DNA of 64,000 nt from Terfezia claveryi (Eukaryota; Ascomycota; Pezizomycetes; Pezizales; Pezizaceae): NCBI GenBank assembly GCA_015179025.1, contig WHUX01000207.1, positions 27,447 to 91,446 of the forward strand, in the 5' to 3' direction. The notes under the pieces are model-generated. The model did not search any database and was not told the origin of the DNA. It worked only from the letters and a program-made list of their open reading frames with translations. Positions 1 to 10,629 of the stretch are shown piece by piece. The position numbers and the translations under genes are program-made. Within the stretch, counting starts at the first letter, position 1. Every line of letters starts with the position of its first letter.

Positions 1-179
1 GATAAATGGTTGTGTGGAGGTCCTCGTATAATGCGTATTATACGAAAAAGTGGCTTGCCAAGATATCCGTATTATACGGCGTATAAAGCTAACTTTGAAT
101 ACCCCTATTGTATTCGCCAATTATTATATACACAGAGAGGTATTTAGCAATAGATATGGACACGGAACATGTGTGCAGC

Positions 180-305
180 AACACTCGCTCTAACCCTTGG
201 CCTAAGCTTCGCTCTAACTCTCGCTGTATCCATCGCTCTAACTCTCGCTGTAATGCTCGCTCTAATTCTCGCTCTAATGCTCTCTCTAATACTCGCTGTA
301 ATATG
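180..305. repeat. 12-bp minisatellite (CTCGCTCTAAYT type)
   Basis: About ten imperfect 12-bp units related to CTCGCTCTAACT follow one another. Because the unit is a multiple of three, several frames and both strands stay open, so the open frames here are artefacts of the repeat and not genes. Confidence 0.8.
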
Positions 306-349
306 CTGGGAATAATGAGCAAAGGGAAAAAGCGCGGGGAAGGGAAGTA

Positions 350-617
350 TATATACAGGAAAACCATAGTTGCCAAGGCCGACTGCTAAGGCCGACAATT
401 TAGACTTTCCGAAGACAATGAGATAGGGGATAATAAGAGAAGTGGCACGACAGTGATCAACGGCGCTCAGCCCCCCTTTCGCACGCGGGTGCCGTACTAC
501 TCAATGCCTGGCCTGGTAATAGTCATATTGGGAAATCGTAGTCGTGGTACTGCGAACGAGACAAGTACTGCGATATGTGCGGAGTTCACGCTTTGTGATA
601 TATCCCGTAGGAATTTG
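350..617 (-). repeat. Dispersed repeat, inverted copy of 44275-44560
   Basis: The block from GGAAAACCATAGTTGCCAAG to TATCCCGTAGGAATT reads as the reverse complement of 44275-44560, with scattered substitutions and one length difference at a micro-insertion site (556-564). No coding potential is seen. It is an old dispersed repeat or the end of a larger decayed transposon. Confidence 0.8.
547..573 (-). repeat. 9-nt micro-insertion with 9-bp duplication
   Basis: GTACTGCGA at 547-555 and 565-573 flanks ACGAGACAA (reverse complement TTGTCTCGT). It is the counterpart of the 25-nt insertion at 44329 in the other copy of this repeat. Confidence 0.8.
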
Positions 618-1206
618 CCCGGAACAAGCATATAAGGCACTGAGCAAGAATATATTGCCCGGAGCAGGCCTATAAGGCACCGAGCAAGCATATATTGCCT
701 AGAGCAAGCATATAAGGCACTGAGCGAGCCTATGTTGCCCGGAACAAGCATATAAGGCACTGAGCAAGAATATATTGCCCGGAGCAGGCCTATAAGGCAC
801 TGAGCAAGAATATATTGCCCGGAGCAGGCCTATAAGACACCACCGAGCAAGCTAATACTGTCCGGAGCAAGCATATAAGGCACTGAGCGAGCCTATGTTG
901 CCCAGAACAAGCTAAGGCACTGAGCAAGAATGTATTGCCCGGAGCAGGCCTATAAGACACCACCGAGAAAGCCAATACTGTCCGGAGCAAGCATATAAGG
1001 CACTGAGCGAGCCTATGTTGCCCGGAACAAGCATATAAGGCACTGAGCAAGAATATATTGCCCGGAGCAAGAATATGAGGCACCGAGCAAGGATATATTG
1101 CCTAGAGCAGGCATATAAGACACCACCGAGCAAGCCAATATTGTCCGGCGCAAGCATATGCAAGCCAATATTGTCCAGAGCAAGCATATAAGGCGCTGAG
1201 CAAGTA
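606..1206. repeat. Compound minisatellite (GAGCAAGCATATAAGGCAC type)
   Basis: About twenty units of roughly 29 bp combine GAGCAAGCATATAAGGCAC with TATTGCCCGGAGC or GTCCGGAGCAAGC variants. Higher-order blocks recur, for example the CACCACCGAGCAAGC junction three times. Open frames on the minus strand are by-products of the repeat. Its core GAGCRAGC recurs in the minisatellites at 1944-2300, 9300-9600 and 50110-50690. Confidence 0.85.
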
Positions 1207-1267
1207 TCTACAAGAGTCTGGGACCGAGAACAGTGTTCCGGCAGTGTCATCAGAAAGATTTTAGCTT

Positions 1268-1296
1268 GCGTTGTGTGCACGGCGTGCACACAACGC
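1268..1296. repeat. Perfect 13-bp hairpin
   Basis: GCGTTGTGTGCAC is followed by GGC and then its exact reverse complement. This gives a 13-bp stem with a 3-nt loop. No flanking gene explains it. Confidence 0.85.
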
Positions 1297-1715
1297 CAAT
1301 TTGCAAAACTCCGCGTTACAACAAGATCTCTCTCACATAACGCACTTCCTACAACGCTGATACTTACAATTCAATCTCGTCTCGCACTCTCACAATATGC
1401 AATCGGACGTTGTGTGCCCCATTCCCAACGTCTTCCTCTTCACACATCCGCTTCCAACACTCTTTCACCCAACTCAACATTATGATTGCGAGCCTATTAC
1501 TTGTGACCTTCAGAAGTCGGACTAGTCCCTCCTCATGTTGTAATTGCAAGCTCATTACCTGTAACCATCTGAAGGCACAATACCCCCTCCTAACTGTTGT
1601 CATTGACACTGCACTTTTTTACTCTCGCACCTGCATTTTATGCATTTCCAAAAATGTTTTGATTCTCATGATAATATCTAAATCTAGCTAAATAAACAAC
1701 TATGATCGCACCCCT
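1297..1715. other. Gene-free interval
   Basis: A CT-rich stretch with short open frames in both directions. None has a recognisable domain, start context or splice pattern, and I support no gene here. Confidence 0.5.
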
Positions 1716-1943
1716 AAAATCACCGTGCAAATACCTCATATATCCGACCGTGCAAATACCCCTAGAAATCAGCGTGCAAATAGCCCACATACCCGCGTGC
1801 AAATAGCCCTAGAAATCTGCGTGCAAATAGCTCATATATCTGCGTCCAAATAGCCCTCGAAATCAGCGTCCAAATAGCCTAGAAGTCAGCGTCCAAATAG
1901 CCCTAGAAATCTGAGTGCAAATAGCCCATGTATCCGACTGTGC
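1716..1943. repeat. Imperfect ~24-bp tandem repeat (GCGTGCAAATAGCCCTAG)
   Basis: Nine or so degenerate copies of GYGTSCAAATAGCCCTAGAA or CTCATATATC variants. It grades directly into the next, more regular 24-bp array, which suggests one array that diverged along its length. Confidence 0.75.
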
Positions 1944-2300
1944 AAATCAGCCTGGAATCCACCGTCCAAATCAGCCTGGAATCCACCGCCCAAATCAGCC
2001 TGGAATCGAGCGAGCAAATCAGCCTAGAATTGAGCGAGCAAATCAGCCGGCAATCGAGCGAGCAAATCAGCCTAGAATTGAGCGAGCAAATCAGCCTGGA
2101 ATCGAGCGAGCAAATCAGCCTAGAATTGAGCGAGCAAATCAGCCTAGAATTGAGCGAGCAAATCAGCCTAGAATCGAGCGAGCAAATCAGCCGGCAATCG
2201 AGCAAGCAAATCAGCCTGGAATCGAGCGAGCAAATCAGCCTAGAATTCAGCGCGCAAATGAGCAAGAAAATGAGCGACAAAATGAGCAAGAAAATGAGTG
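1944..2300. repeat. 24-bp minisatellite (GAGCGAGCAAATCAGCCTAG)
   Basis: About fourteen well-kept 24-bp units, GAGCGAGCAAATCAGCCTAG plus AATT or AATC, drift at the right end to GCGCAAATGAGCAAGAAAATGAGC. The period is divisible by three, so three frames stay open through the whole array (for example repeats of E-Q-I-S-L-E-S-S). I do not call these genes. The same unit occurs in reverse complement at 9300-9600. Confidence 0.9.
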
Positions 2301-2469
2301 AGAAAATGAGCGAGCACACAACCTCCGTACAGTGGTGCAAATAAGCAGAGGAATCAGTGTATACCGGTATTCTGAAGCAATGACAGGAAAAAAACTCTAA
2401 GTCCCAGGCGGCCACACTTTTGAAGAAGGGTACCCGCGCGCCCCCTATTCTCGCGAGCCCCCTAATGTC

Positions 2470-2562
2470 CAATCCAGTTCCTGCGGTCTCAGAACCAGTT
2501 CCTGCTGTCTCAGAACCAGTTCCCGCTGTCTGAGGACCAGCCCCCGCTGTCTAACAATCAGC
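2470..2562. repeat. 24-bp tandem repeat (CAGTTCCTGCTGTCTCAGAA)
   Basis: Four copies of a 24-bp unit with a few substitutions. It lies in non-coding sequence. Confidence 0.75.
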
Positions 2563-2663
2563 TCATAGCTGGTGTTGAAATAATCCCTGTGGTGTCGGGT
2601 TTGAGCTCCTCCAGGCATGGGCACCACCTAGTACAGTGGAGGAAATAGCTGTATGTGGTAAAC

Positions 2664-2795
2664 ATGAACATAGACTGGATTCGGTCAGTAATAGACTGGA
2701 TTCAGTCGGTGATAGACTGGATTCGGTCGCTAATGACTAGATTGTAGTGCTCCGATAGGATTGTAGTGGTCCGATAGATTGTAGTAGTTCTAGTA
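2664..2795. repeat. Two short tandem repeats
   Basis: Three copies of a 26-bp unit (ATAGACTGGATTCGGTCRST) are followed by three copies of a ~22-bp unit (AGATTGTAGTGSTCCGAT). Nothing coding. Confidence 0.7.
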
Positions 2796-2799
2796 GATG

Positions 2800-3253
2800 A
2801 GGTATTAGTAGTACATAGCTAAAGGGTCAGGAATACTTAAGAGTGTGGACAACGGACATGATGTGCAGAGAGAACTCGTTAGGAACAAATTGCATGAAAG
2901 AGTGGCATTGGGAACGACGTTGAGCCAACTTATAAAGAAAAATGAGAATGTGCGCACAATGTAGTTGGTAACGCACATAAGAAGGATCTGCACAGCTAAG
3001 CATTAGCAATGCAGACAACGTCTAAAAGACATATTGACGTTGCAATGCTTGCGGGCGCGTTGCAAGGTAAGAAAATTTTTGCTGATGGTTCCGGAATGTT
3101 TTTGTTGAGATGTTCAAAAATCAATTTCCATTCAAAAACAAATACTTTTCTATATAGTATTACATATTCTGCTCCGAAGCCACTAGCGTATAGCATAGTT
3201 TCCACGCTAGTTCCTCCGAGCTCAGAGGAACTAGCGTGGCAATTTCAGAGTAG
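2800..3253. other. Gene-free flank of the copia insertion
   Basis: Short open frames on both strands have no recognisable motif. The interval ends in the perfect hairpin at 3202-3239 and the target site GTTAC. Confidence 0.5.
3202..3239. repeat. Perfect 15-bp hairpin
   Basis: CCACGCTAGTTCCTC, an 8-nt loop and the exact reverse complement of the arm. It lies 15 bp before the target duplication of the copia element, so it belonged to the sequence into which copia inserted. Confidence 0.9.
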
Positions 3254-3258
3254 GTTAC

Positions 3259-3408
3259 AGATGATACCCTTATTACCAGCTACAGTAATAAGCTGATTAG
3301 TCATGTATGGACTAGGCAGAGCATGTAGTTTAGACAGTGATACTATCAGAGGAGCATCATAGAGACATACATGAAATGAGCACATTCCGACATTCCTGAG
3401 TTCCATCA
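3259..3408 (+). repeat. 5' LTR of copia element
   Basis: This 150-bp repeat starts (A)GATGATACCCTTATTACC and ends TTCCATCA. It matches the 3' LTR with about a dozen transitions. The first base is A here and T in the 3' LTR, so the canonical TG...CA ends are partly decayed. Confidence 0.92.
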
Positions 3409-3422
3409 GGTTATGAAGCCCT
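3405..3422 (+). other. Primer-binding site, half initiator-tRNA type
   Basis: Immediately inside the 5' LTR the sequence ATCAGGTTATGAAGCCC matches the complement of the initiator-Met tRNA anticodon region (ATCAGGGTTATGAGCCC) except for one shifted base. Copia-type elements such as Drosophila copia are known to prime from a cleaved initiator tRNA rather than its 3' end. The assignment is inferred from this match. Confidence 0.6.
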
Positions 3423-3466
3423 CTTATTATTGCTAGAAAAGATAGACCACACCCCTTTACTACATT

Positions 3467-6400
3467 ATGGATGAGCTTCCTACAAAGTTCGATTGGGGCT
3501 CTACCACTGTCCCACTATTAGATAGAAGCAACTATCTATCATAGAAGAAAACAATGAGGATTCTACTGATGAAAGTTGGTGTATTATCATTAGTAGACAA
3601 ACCATGACTTGCTCATACTACTGGACATTGGGAAAAGTGTGATTGATGGACTTTCTCAGAGATTTTCTTCAGCTGCGGACCAGAACAACAATTATGCATC
3701 AAAGAAGACATATTAGCTAAGGAAGCATAAGATACTCTGGCAGACCTTTACTAATTAGTATCATTGGGGAACATATTCAGACTCACATCTGAATTCAATA
3801 TAAAAAAACAATTGCTTAACTAGCAAGCCATCCAATTTATTATCTTCATATGTATGGCAGCTACAGAAATTAGATATCTGGATAAAGACCTAAGCAATCA
3901 AAAAATAAAATGGCAGATTCTGGGTAATCTACTACTAGAATATGATGCATTAGTCACTACCTTATCCAACATCGATGTCCCAACAAAGCCTATGATAGTA
4001 GCAGCCATAAAAGAAGCTATCCTGAGAGAAGAATGGCAAATCTTACTCAAAAAGGATACTAAACAACTACTTATACCTATTCCTCCAAATATTATTTCTT
4101 CCAATATAGATATGTCAATATCATTCATTACTTAATATAATAATGAACAATATATTAATGACAAATACTCTACCTATGGTCAAAAATCTCATATGGAGAT
4201 GGAATGCTGGCACAAGTATCCCCTAAAAGCACTAAAATGGTAGAAGAATATTAAAGTAGGGGAGGAAAAAAGGTCGAAAAAGAACATAGGACAATCAAAA
4301 AGGAGAAAACGAAAACCATCCTATTCATCAACCTCCTCCTCTTCATCTTCGGAGTCTGACAATAGAAGAAAGAAGAAAGATAAAAAGGACAAGAAAAAGA
4401 AAGAGAAGGTGAAGAAAGAGAACAAACATGCATTAATGAAGGAAAGTGAATGTATACCTTACATTCTACGAACAACACCCTATATTGACTACTCTCACAT
4501 GATGTGACTTCAACAATAACAACCAATGGCTTACCCATGATAGATGATAGATAGTGAGGCCTCGAATCATTACAAAGCCTCTATGACCTCATTTATCACA
4601 TATCACATAACTAAACCTATACCTATCGAGACAGCAAGCAGTATTATATATGGTAAAGACATAGGTGATGTGGTATTGGAATTAATATATGGCACTATTC
4701 GAATACCAGACATTATATATGTCCCCACAATAGTAAAACACACTAACCTAATATCTATTGGACAGCTGAAAACAAAAGGAATTGAGTTCACAATTAAGGA
4801 TGGCACCTGGAAAATCTGGAAAAAATAGTAGCCTGTAGGCACTTGCATATAGGGAAAACAATGTCGACTTTATGCAAGAGCTAACTCATACAAATAATGC
4901 ACTAATATCCTACCCTGCCTTATCATTACCGAAAGAAATATGGTGAATAGATACTTAGGAAATAGAAGTCTGGTACTGATGAATAGGATATCTCAATTGG
5001 AAATATATACAAGTACTAAAAAAGCAGGCAGAAGGGATGGAATTCAGCTAGGAATACAAGTATCGATTTGACTGTTCTGATTATATTAAATCAAACCAAT
5101 GCAAGCAGATATTAAGGTTCCCAATAAGAAAACCCAAAAACTTACTGGAGATTATATATGCTAATATCTGTGGGCCAATGCAAAAGAATGACTTCTGGAG
5201 CTACTGATACTTTACCCTCATGGTATATAGAAAGTCAAAGTACAAATTCCTATACCTAATATTCAAAAAGGGTGATTTCCTACTGGTTTTCAAGAAATTC
5301 AAGAGCTGGTTGAAAAAGTAATTCTCTTGCTTTATAAAAACCTGTATACGGATAGAGGAAGAGAATTCAAAGGCAAAGAATTCCAAGAGTAGCTCTCTAC
5401 AGAAGGAATTGAATATACCATAATACTACCATACAGCCCAGAAATGAATAGGGGCTATGAAGTATGGAACCACATTATAGTTCAAACTGCCTTAGCTATG
5501 CTACAAGCCTCAGATTTACCAATATCCTTCTGGGGCCAGGCATCCCTATGTGCAATCTACCTAATCAACCGATCCCCCATGAAAGGACTTGGCCTAAAAT
5601 GCACCTCTTATGAAGTGTTATATAGCCAAAAGCTATATATCGGTCATATATGAATATAGGGATATTGAGCATATGCTCATATCCCAAAAGACTCACAAAA
5701 ATAGAAGAAATGGGATTCGTATAGTTGTGAATGCATACTTATGGGATTTTATAAATCGGAGAATGTATTCAAACTTTATGATATTGAAGCTAACTCTATC
5801 ATAAAAATCCAGGATATCATCTTCTTTGAGGATATAATAGGTTATGACAAATTCAAATGAGACCAGAAACTCCAACCGGGAACTATTATTATAGGAGAAA
5901 AGCTTCTAGATATAGACACAGATAATGAAGGAGATAATGAACAAGTGAAACCAAATGCCGAGCTTAAGACCTATCAGAAAGTCTCTTATATCCGACTTCT
6001 AGAAGCTGAAACACTAGCTAGCAAGCTTGCATACTAGGAAATACTCGCTATACAACCAAATATCATACACTCCAACTATAATACTCCTACAATTGCAGAG
6101 ATACTATTCGACTTCAAGAACCTACAAGGATACAAGAATGCAATGAAGTCGAAATATAGAAAATATTAGAAAGTGGCATATAATATAGAATTCGAAGCCC
6201 TACAATGAAACAACACTTGGTCCCTTATCAAACGCAGATCTGATATGAAAATAATTCAACATAAATGGGTCTTTGACATAAAAGTCTCCCCATCCTTAGA
6301 TACAATGGTGAAACCTATCGTAGAATACTTCAAAGCTCACTTGGTAGCTCGAGAGGATTCTCAAATCAAAGGTATAAACTATAATGAGGTCTATTTCCCA

Positions 6401-7690
6401 GTGGTGAGATTTGTATCTCTCAAAATAATCCTACATATAACCATAACCTTGGATCTGGACATTGAACAGAGTAATTTCTGCAATGCATTCCTCAACAGGA
6501 TCTTGGATGAAATAGATATCTTTATGACTCAATCAGAGGGATACGTAATGGATCTGGAACTAGTGTGTCAACTCCATAAATTCATCTATGGCCTAAAACA
6601 AGGTGCTCGACAATAGTATGTATATCTGAATGAATACCTAGTTGCTTATGGCATAAAAAGAATATCCAGTGACCAAGCTATTTGGATCCTAAAACAACTC
6701 ATCTTACTCGCTCATGTAGACGATATCCTAATAATATGTCAATCGAAAAGGTTAAGAAACTATATAGTGTCGAAATACAAATTCAAGAAATTAGGGCCTG
6801 CCTCCTTATACACAGGTATCTATATTATTAGAGACCGACCAAACAGACGACTATACTTAGATTAGGCCCCCTACATCAATGAGATTCTAACTGATTATGG
6901 CATATAGAACTATACTTCGTCATCAATACCCATAGACTCTAAATAGAGTTGGGACCAAAGATCCACTGATATCTCACTAAACGACTTGGAAAAGAATGTA
7001 TATTAATAAGCAATTGGACAACTGATATACCTTATGCTTGCCATAAGACTAGACATCGCATACCCAGTGACAAAATTAGCACAATTCAACTCTTGCCCTA
7101 TACATTAACATTGGAAAGGAGTCCTTCATATCCTTAAATACCTACAAAAATTCGATTCAGTGCACTTTTGCCTAGGTGACAACAAACTACCATTTAATAT
7201 AATCCCTACCTCCACATTATATAGATACTTTGATGCAAGCTTGATAGATTGTGCAAAAACTAAAAAGAGCACAGGCACATATATCTTCTTCTTGAATGGC
7301 TCCTATATATCATAGACCTTAAAAAAATAGGGATTAATTGCACTATTTAGCATGGAAGCTGAGTTTATCGCCAGCATAGAAGCTGCTAAAGAATTGGCTT
7401 AGATCACCAATTTCCTTGAGGATTTAGACTGGAAACTAGAAATACTAATGCTATATGGCGATAATTAAGGTGCTTTAGTACTGGCTAAGAATGACTCCTT
7501 CAGATCTTGCACAAAATATATATATGCTAGAGAAAGGTTCATCGCCCAAATGGTCTAAGATGGTCATTGCACAATCTCTTACGTGCTGACAGAAGAAATG
7601 GTTACTGATACACTAATAAAGGCACTGTCTTGAAAACGTCATGAGAAGCTGATAAGGCAAATGAGCCTACAATTTGAAACAGAAAAAGTG
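3467..7690 (+). pseudogene. Copia gag-pol polyprotein, inactivated
   Basis: Gag starts at the ATG at 3467 (MDELPTKFDW) and keeps a copia gag helix region to about 4130, with a zinc-knuckle remnant (CWHKYP) near 4205. Protease spans 4544-4830 with the retropepsin-like motif DSEASNH, a mutated DSGASNH. Integrase runs from about 4830 to 5650 (CGPMQKND, then a C-terminal piece with INRSPMKGL). Reverse transcriptase (RVT_2) occupies about 6200-6900 (NCDIEQ-like LDIEQSNFCNAFL; YGLKQGARQ; HVDDI). RNase H lies at about 7200-7640 (ISW.LKK...MEAEFIA; DN.GAL). Dozens of in-frame stops sit at expected Gln or Trp positions, so it cannot encode a working polyprotein. Confidence 0.88.
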
Positions 7691-7829
7691 AAAAGATGCA
7701 ACCAATGCCTCCAAGCCTTTACTATACGAAATGCCTTATACTGATACTTAAGTATTGAAAAATACTATTGTGATAAGAATATACCTTCTATATTAATGAT
7801 AAACCTCGCTAATAAATAAACTTAGTAGG

Positions 7830-8020
7830 TATACACCCACTCATTGTGGTATATAAATCTACTCATTATGGTTATCTACTCATTATGGTATATATAATAA
7901 TGACTCATAAATTAGATCATTTCTATTTCTACTATGAGTACATATATCCACTTATTATGGTATATAGCAAATTAAATCATTTCTGATCTTGAAAGTATAT
8001 ATATCCACTCATTGTGGTAT
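7830..8020 (+). repeat. CCACTCATTGTGGTATA repeats, left block
   Basis: Five or more copies of (C)CACTCATTRTGGTATA are spaced 20-40 bp apart. A second block of the same repeat lies at 10125-10215. The two blocks bracket the minisatellite-rich 8.0-10.1 kb part, so that part may be an insertion or expansion between two copies of one subterminal repeat. Confidence 0.7.
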
Positions 8021-8372
8021 ATATGATAATAACCCACACTGATATCCTAATATTGGGACTAGACATCCTGGCAGTGAAGTACATATATATGTTCTGGTCT
8101 GTTCTGGGATCTGGGCCATACCGGTATGGACTGGATATCGCAATGGACCAGGCCATTACGGGATTAAATTGTTCAATATCACGAATAGCAACAAGGATTT
8201 ACCACAATACCACAGCGGCCACAGCGATATTAAAAGTACTAAATAGGGACATATCCGATATGAAGGTAATTTTGTAGCAACATTTGGTCAAAGAATATCG
8301 GAGATGCCCATTGTCATACTGGATCAGGGCCACACCCATGTATGAATTCAATATAAGAGCTAGCAGGATGTT

Positions 8373-8545
8373 AAGCAAGCGGGGGATTGAGCAAGTGGAT
8401 ATGAGGATTGAGCAAGCAGGGGATTAAGCAAGTGGGTATGGGGATTAAGCAAGCAGGGGATTGAGTAAGCGAGGGATTGGGTAAGCAGAGGATTGGGCAA
8501 GCGGGAGATTGGGCAAGTGGAGGATTGAGTAAGCGGGAGATGGCA
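8373..8545 (+). repeat. ~18-bp tandem repeat (GGGGATTGAGCAAGC)
   Basis: About ten imperfect units of GGGGATTGAGCAAGCRG lie inside the copia 3' non-coding region. Confidence 0.8.
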
Positions 8546-8718
8546 GAGCTTTTCTTATGTATATATTCTGGTCTGTTAACCCAATACTCGGAGTAGAAGA
8601 TTTTTTGTATTCCCTGAAAATACTAATTGCCTAGAATTGCTGCTTCTACAGTGTGCACTACGAAACGAGCAAGTTTTTGTACCATTGACAACTCACCAAG
8701 CTGGCGTTTATGTCCTTG

Positions 8719-8920
8719 AGCCTGCAATCGGGGGTCCCTATTAGCCTATAATCGGGGGTCCCTATTAGCCTACGATCAAGGGTCCCTATTAGTCTAGATA
8801 TCCATATCCATATGAGTATGCAATTGGGTTCTTTCTTAGCCTAGATATCCGTATCCATATGAGCCTGCAATTGGGGCCTGCAATCGGGGGTCCTTCTTAG
8901 CCTGTATATCCGCGTCCATA
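8719..8920 (+). repeat. Tandem repeat (CGGGGGTCCCTATTAGCCT)
   Basis: Units of about 27 bp (CCTGCAATCGGGGGTCC...TTAGCC) grade into a longer variant carrying GATATCCATATCCATATGAG. Non-coding. Confidence 0.75.
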
Positions 8921-9299
8921 TGAGAAATCATTTGCTTCAGTCTGCATCACGTAGCGTCCACTTCTGTCATGCTTCCTAGTATGAAACACACTAATATCTA
9001 GAGCCAGCGGAAGCATGAATTGCATGCATATATAGAGGCTGAAAAGCAATCATTTCTATATGTTTGTCTTTTCATTCGTTTCCCATATATGGGTATTTCC
9101 TCCTTTGTGCTAGGTTTTACCAATTGCAGGAGGAGCCCCAACTGATGCAGCGGGATGATTGTTGGTAAGACAAGTAATCTGGTTTTAAGACAGCGCCAGT
9201 CGATCCAATGGCTGGCAGCAAGACACGGCAAGTCCCTATTTCCAAGGTGTGTCCGGCTGGGACTTAGAGCTTTTCTCTTGTTCATTCCTTCCAAATAAT
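8921..9299. other. Gene-free interval within copia 3' region
   Basis: A minus-strand open frame at 8998-9312 has no recognisable domain. No gene is supported. Confidence 0.4.
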
Positions 9300-9600
9300 T
9301 TTGCTCACTCAATTCTACCTGGTTTGCTCACTCATTTTCTCACTCATTTGCTTGCTCATTTTCTCGCTCATTTGCTTGCTCATTTTCTCGCTGATTTACT
9401 TGCTCGATTCTAGGCTGATTTGCTCGCTAGATTGTATGCTAATTTGCTCGCTCGATTGTAGGCTGATTTCCTCGCTCGATTCGGTGATATCCTTGCTCAG
9501 TTCTCTGCTAATTTCCTCACTCAATTCTAGGCTGATTTCCTCGCTCAATTCTAGGCTGAGTTGCTTGCTCAATTCTAGTGGATATCCAGGCTAATATGGA
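9300..9600. repeat. 24-bp minisatellite, inverse of 1944-2300
   Basis: Units of TTGCTCGCTCGATTCTAGGC plus TGAT are the reverse complement of the array at 1944-2300. About twelve units are more diverged at the left end, where TTGCTCATTTTCTCGCTCAT replaces the core, exactly as at the right end of the other array. The two arrays are therefore copies of one compound array in opposite orientations, 7 kb apart. Confidence 0.9.
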
Positions 9601-9639
9601 CAGTGAATTGTAGGCTTATATGGACAGCGAATCTAGAAT

Positions 9640-10014
9640 TCTAGGGACGCGGATGTGAAGGCTGGTACAGATGGAGGTTTTGGGGCATAGCCTTATTAGA
9701 TAATCGTGAGAATAAAATGGATTATTTCAAAATGCATATAATGTAGGTGAACTACAAGAATAGCGTAGTAGTGTGGGCGCGGCTATGCTAGGAGACCATT
9801 TGCGTTGGAGTTTGGAATGGGATGGTGCGTTGGAGTTTGGAATGGGATAGTGACTGCGTAGAGGGTAGAGGTTAAAGTAGACATAAATTTAGGAATATTG
9901 CATCAAATGATTTATGTTGGTTAGGCCAAATAAGTTGGGTGTACGTAAGGAAATATAAGAAGATATGAATATTTATGCCATCCTAGAACGGCCTGGGTAA
10001 TCTCGCAATCTCAC
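9640..10014. other. Gene-free interval within copia 3' region
   Basis: It contains only a short duplication (GTTGGAGTTTGGAATGGGAT twice near 9800-9850). No coding signal. Confidence 0.5.
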
Positions 10015-10016
10015 AA

Positions 10017-10100
10017 TGGTCCAGTCTATACCGGTATGGGGGGCCATACCGGTATGGCCCGGACAATCCTAGAACGGCCCGGTCTATACCGGTATGGCTT
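10017..10100. repeat. CCATACCGGTATGG palindromes
   Basis: The 14-bp palindrome CCATACCGGTATGG and partial copies (TATACCGGTATGG) occur three times. Another full copy is at about 8115, at the far side of the same repeat-filled segment. Confidence 0.75.
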
Positions 10101-10124
10101 GGAATCCTGGAACAGACCAGAACA

Positions 10125-10215
10125 TATACACCCACTCATTGTGGTATACAAATCCACTCATTGTGGTTATCCACTCATTGTAGTATACAAATCTACTCAT
10201 TATGGTAGCATACAT
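10125..10215 (+). repeat. CCACTCATTGTGGTATA repeats, right block
   Basis: Four copies of CCACTCATTGTGGTATAC and variants match the block at 7830-8020. Confidence 0.75.
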
Positions 10216-10412
10216 GATAATGGCTTATGCTGACATCTCTATAGAACTTTCTTATCTTATAACAATATACATTAGAAATGGAAAGTTAATAAATATTAAT
10301 TTTTTTGTGTGTTTATGCTTTATTATATTGCGCACACTATTCTATGTTGCCTAGCTTGAGGAGAGGACCCACTGTGTGTACACTCACCTGTACTGCCTAT
10401 TTCAAGGGGAGG

Positions 10413-10562
10413 TGATGATACCCTTATTACCAGCAACGGTAATAAGCTGATTAGTCATGTACGGACTAGGCAGAGCATGTAGTTTAGATAGTAATACTCT
10501 CAGAGGAGCATCACAGAGATATATATGAGATGAGTACATTCCGACATTCTTGAGTTCTATCA
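10413..10562 (+). repeat. 3' LTR of copia element
   Basis: A 150-bp repeat, TGATGATACC...TTCTATCA, preceded by the purine tract AAGGGGAGG and followed by the target duplication GTTAC. Confidence 0.92.
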
Positions 10563-10568
10563 GTTACT

Positions 10569-10625
10569 ACCAGACTCTTAGCTATAGCACTAAAATAATT
10601 ACAATGTAGGCACTAAGAGTCTGGT
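10569..10625. repeat. 13-bp hairpin next to the copia target site
   Basis: ACCAGACTCTTAG and its exact reverse complement are separated by 31 nt. It starts one base after the right GTTAC, so it belongs to the pre-insertion sequence. It may be a decayed end of the adjacent hAT element. Confidence 0.8.
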
Positions 10626-10629
10626 CATG

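Larger units (their letters stand above)
3259..10562 (+). mobile_element. Ty1/copia LTR retrotransposon, complete but decayed
   Basis: Two 150-bp direct repeats (3259-3408 and 10413-10562) flank an internal region with gag, protease, integrase, reverse transcriptase and RNase H in copia order. A perfect 5-bp target duplication GTTAC lies at 3254-3258 and 10563-10567. A purine-rich tract, AAGGGGAGG, precedes the 3' LTR. The coding part ends near 7690; the remaining 2.7 kb holds tandem repeats and no recognisable gene. Gln and Trp codons are widely replaced by TAG/TAA, consistent with RIP. At 7.3 kb it is longer than a typical copia element (about 5 kb), the excess being the repeat-filled 3' region. 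Confidence 0.92.

Noticed and set aside
606..1206. CRISPR-like look of the repeat array
   Set aside because: Repeats are contiguous and degenerate without unique spacers, and the sequence is eukaryotic.
1903..2472. Long overlapping open frames on both strands over the 24-bp array
   Set aside because: The period is a multiple of three, so open frames arise automatically in several frames; no start context, domain or intron pattern supports a protein.
3467..7690. Possible TAG codon reassignment because most stops in copia are TAG
   Set aside because: TAA also occurs at Gln positions, stops match both Gln and Trp sites as CpA-to-TpA mutation predicts, and intact genes nearby avoid in-frame TAG.
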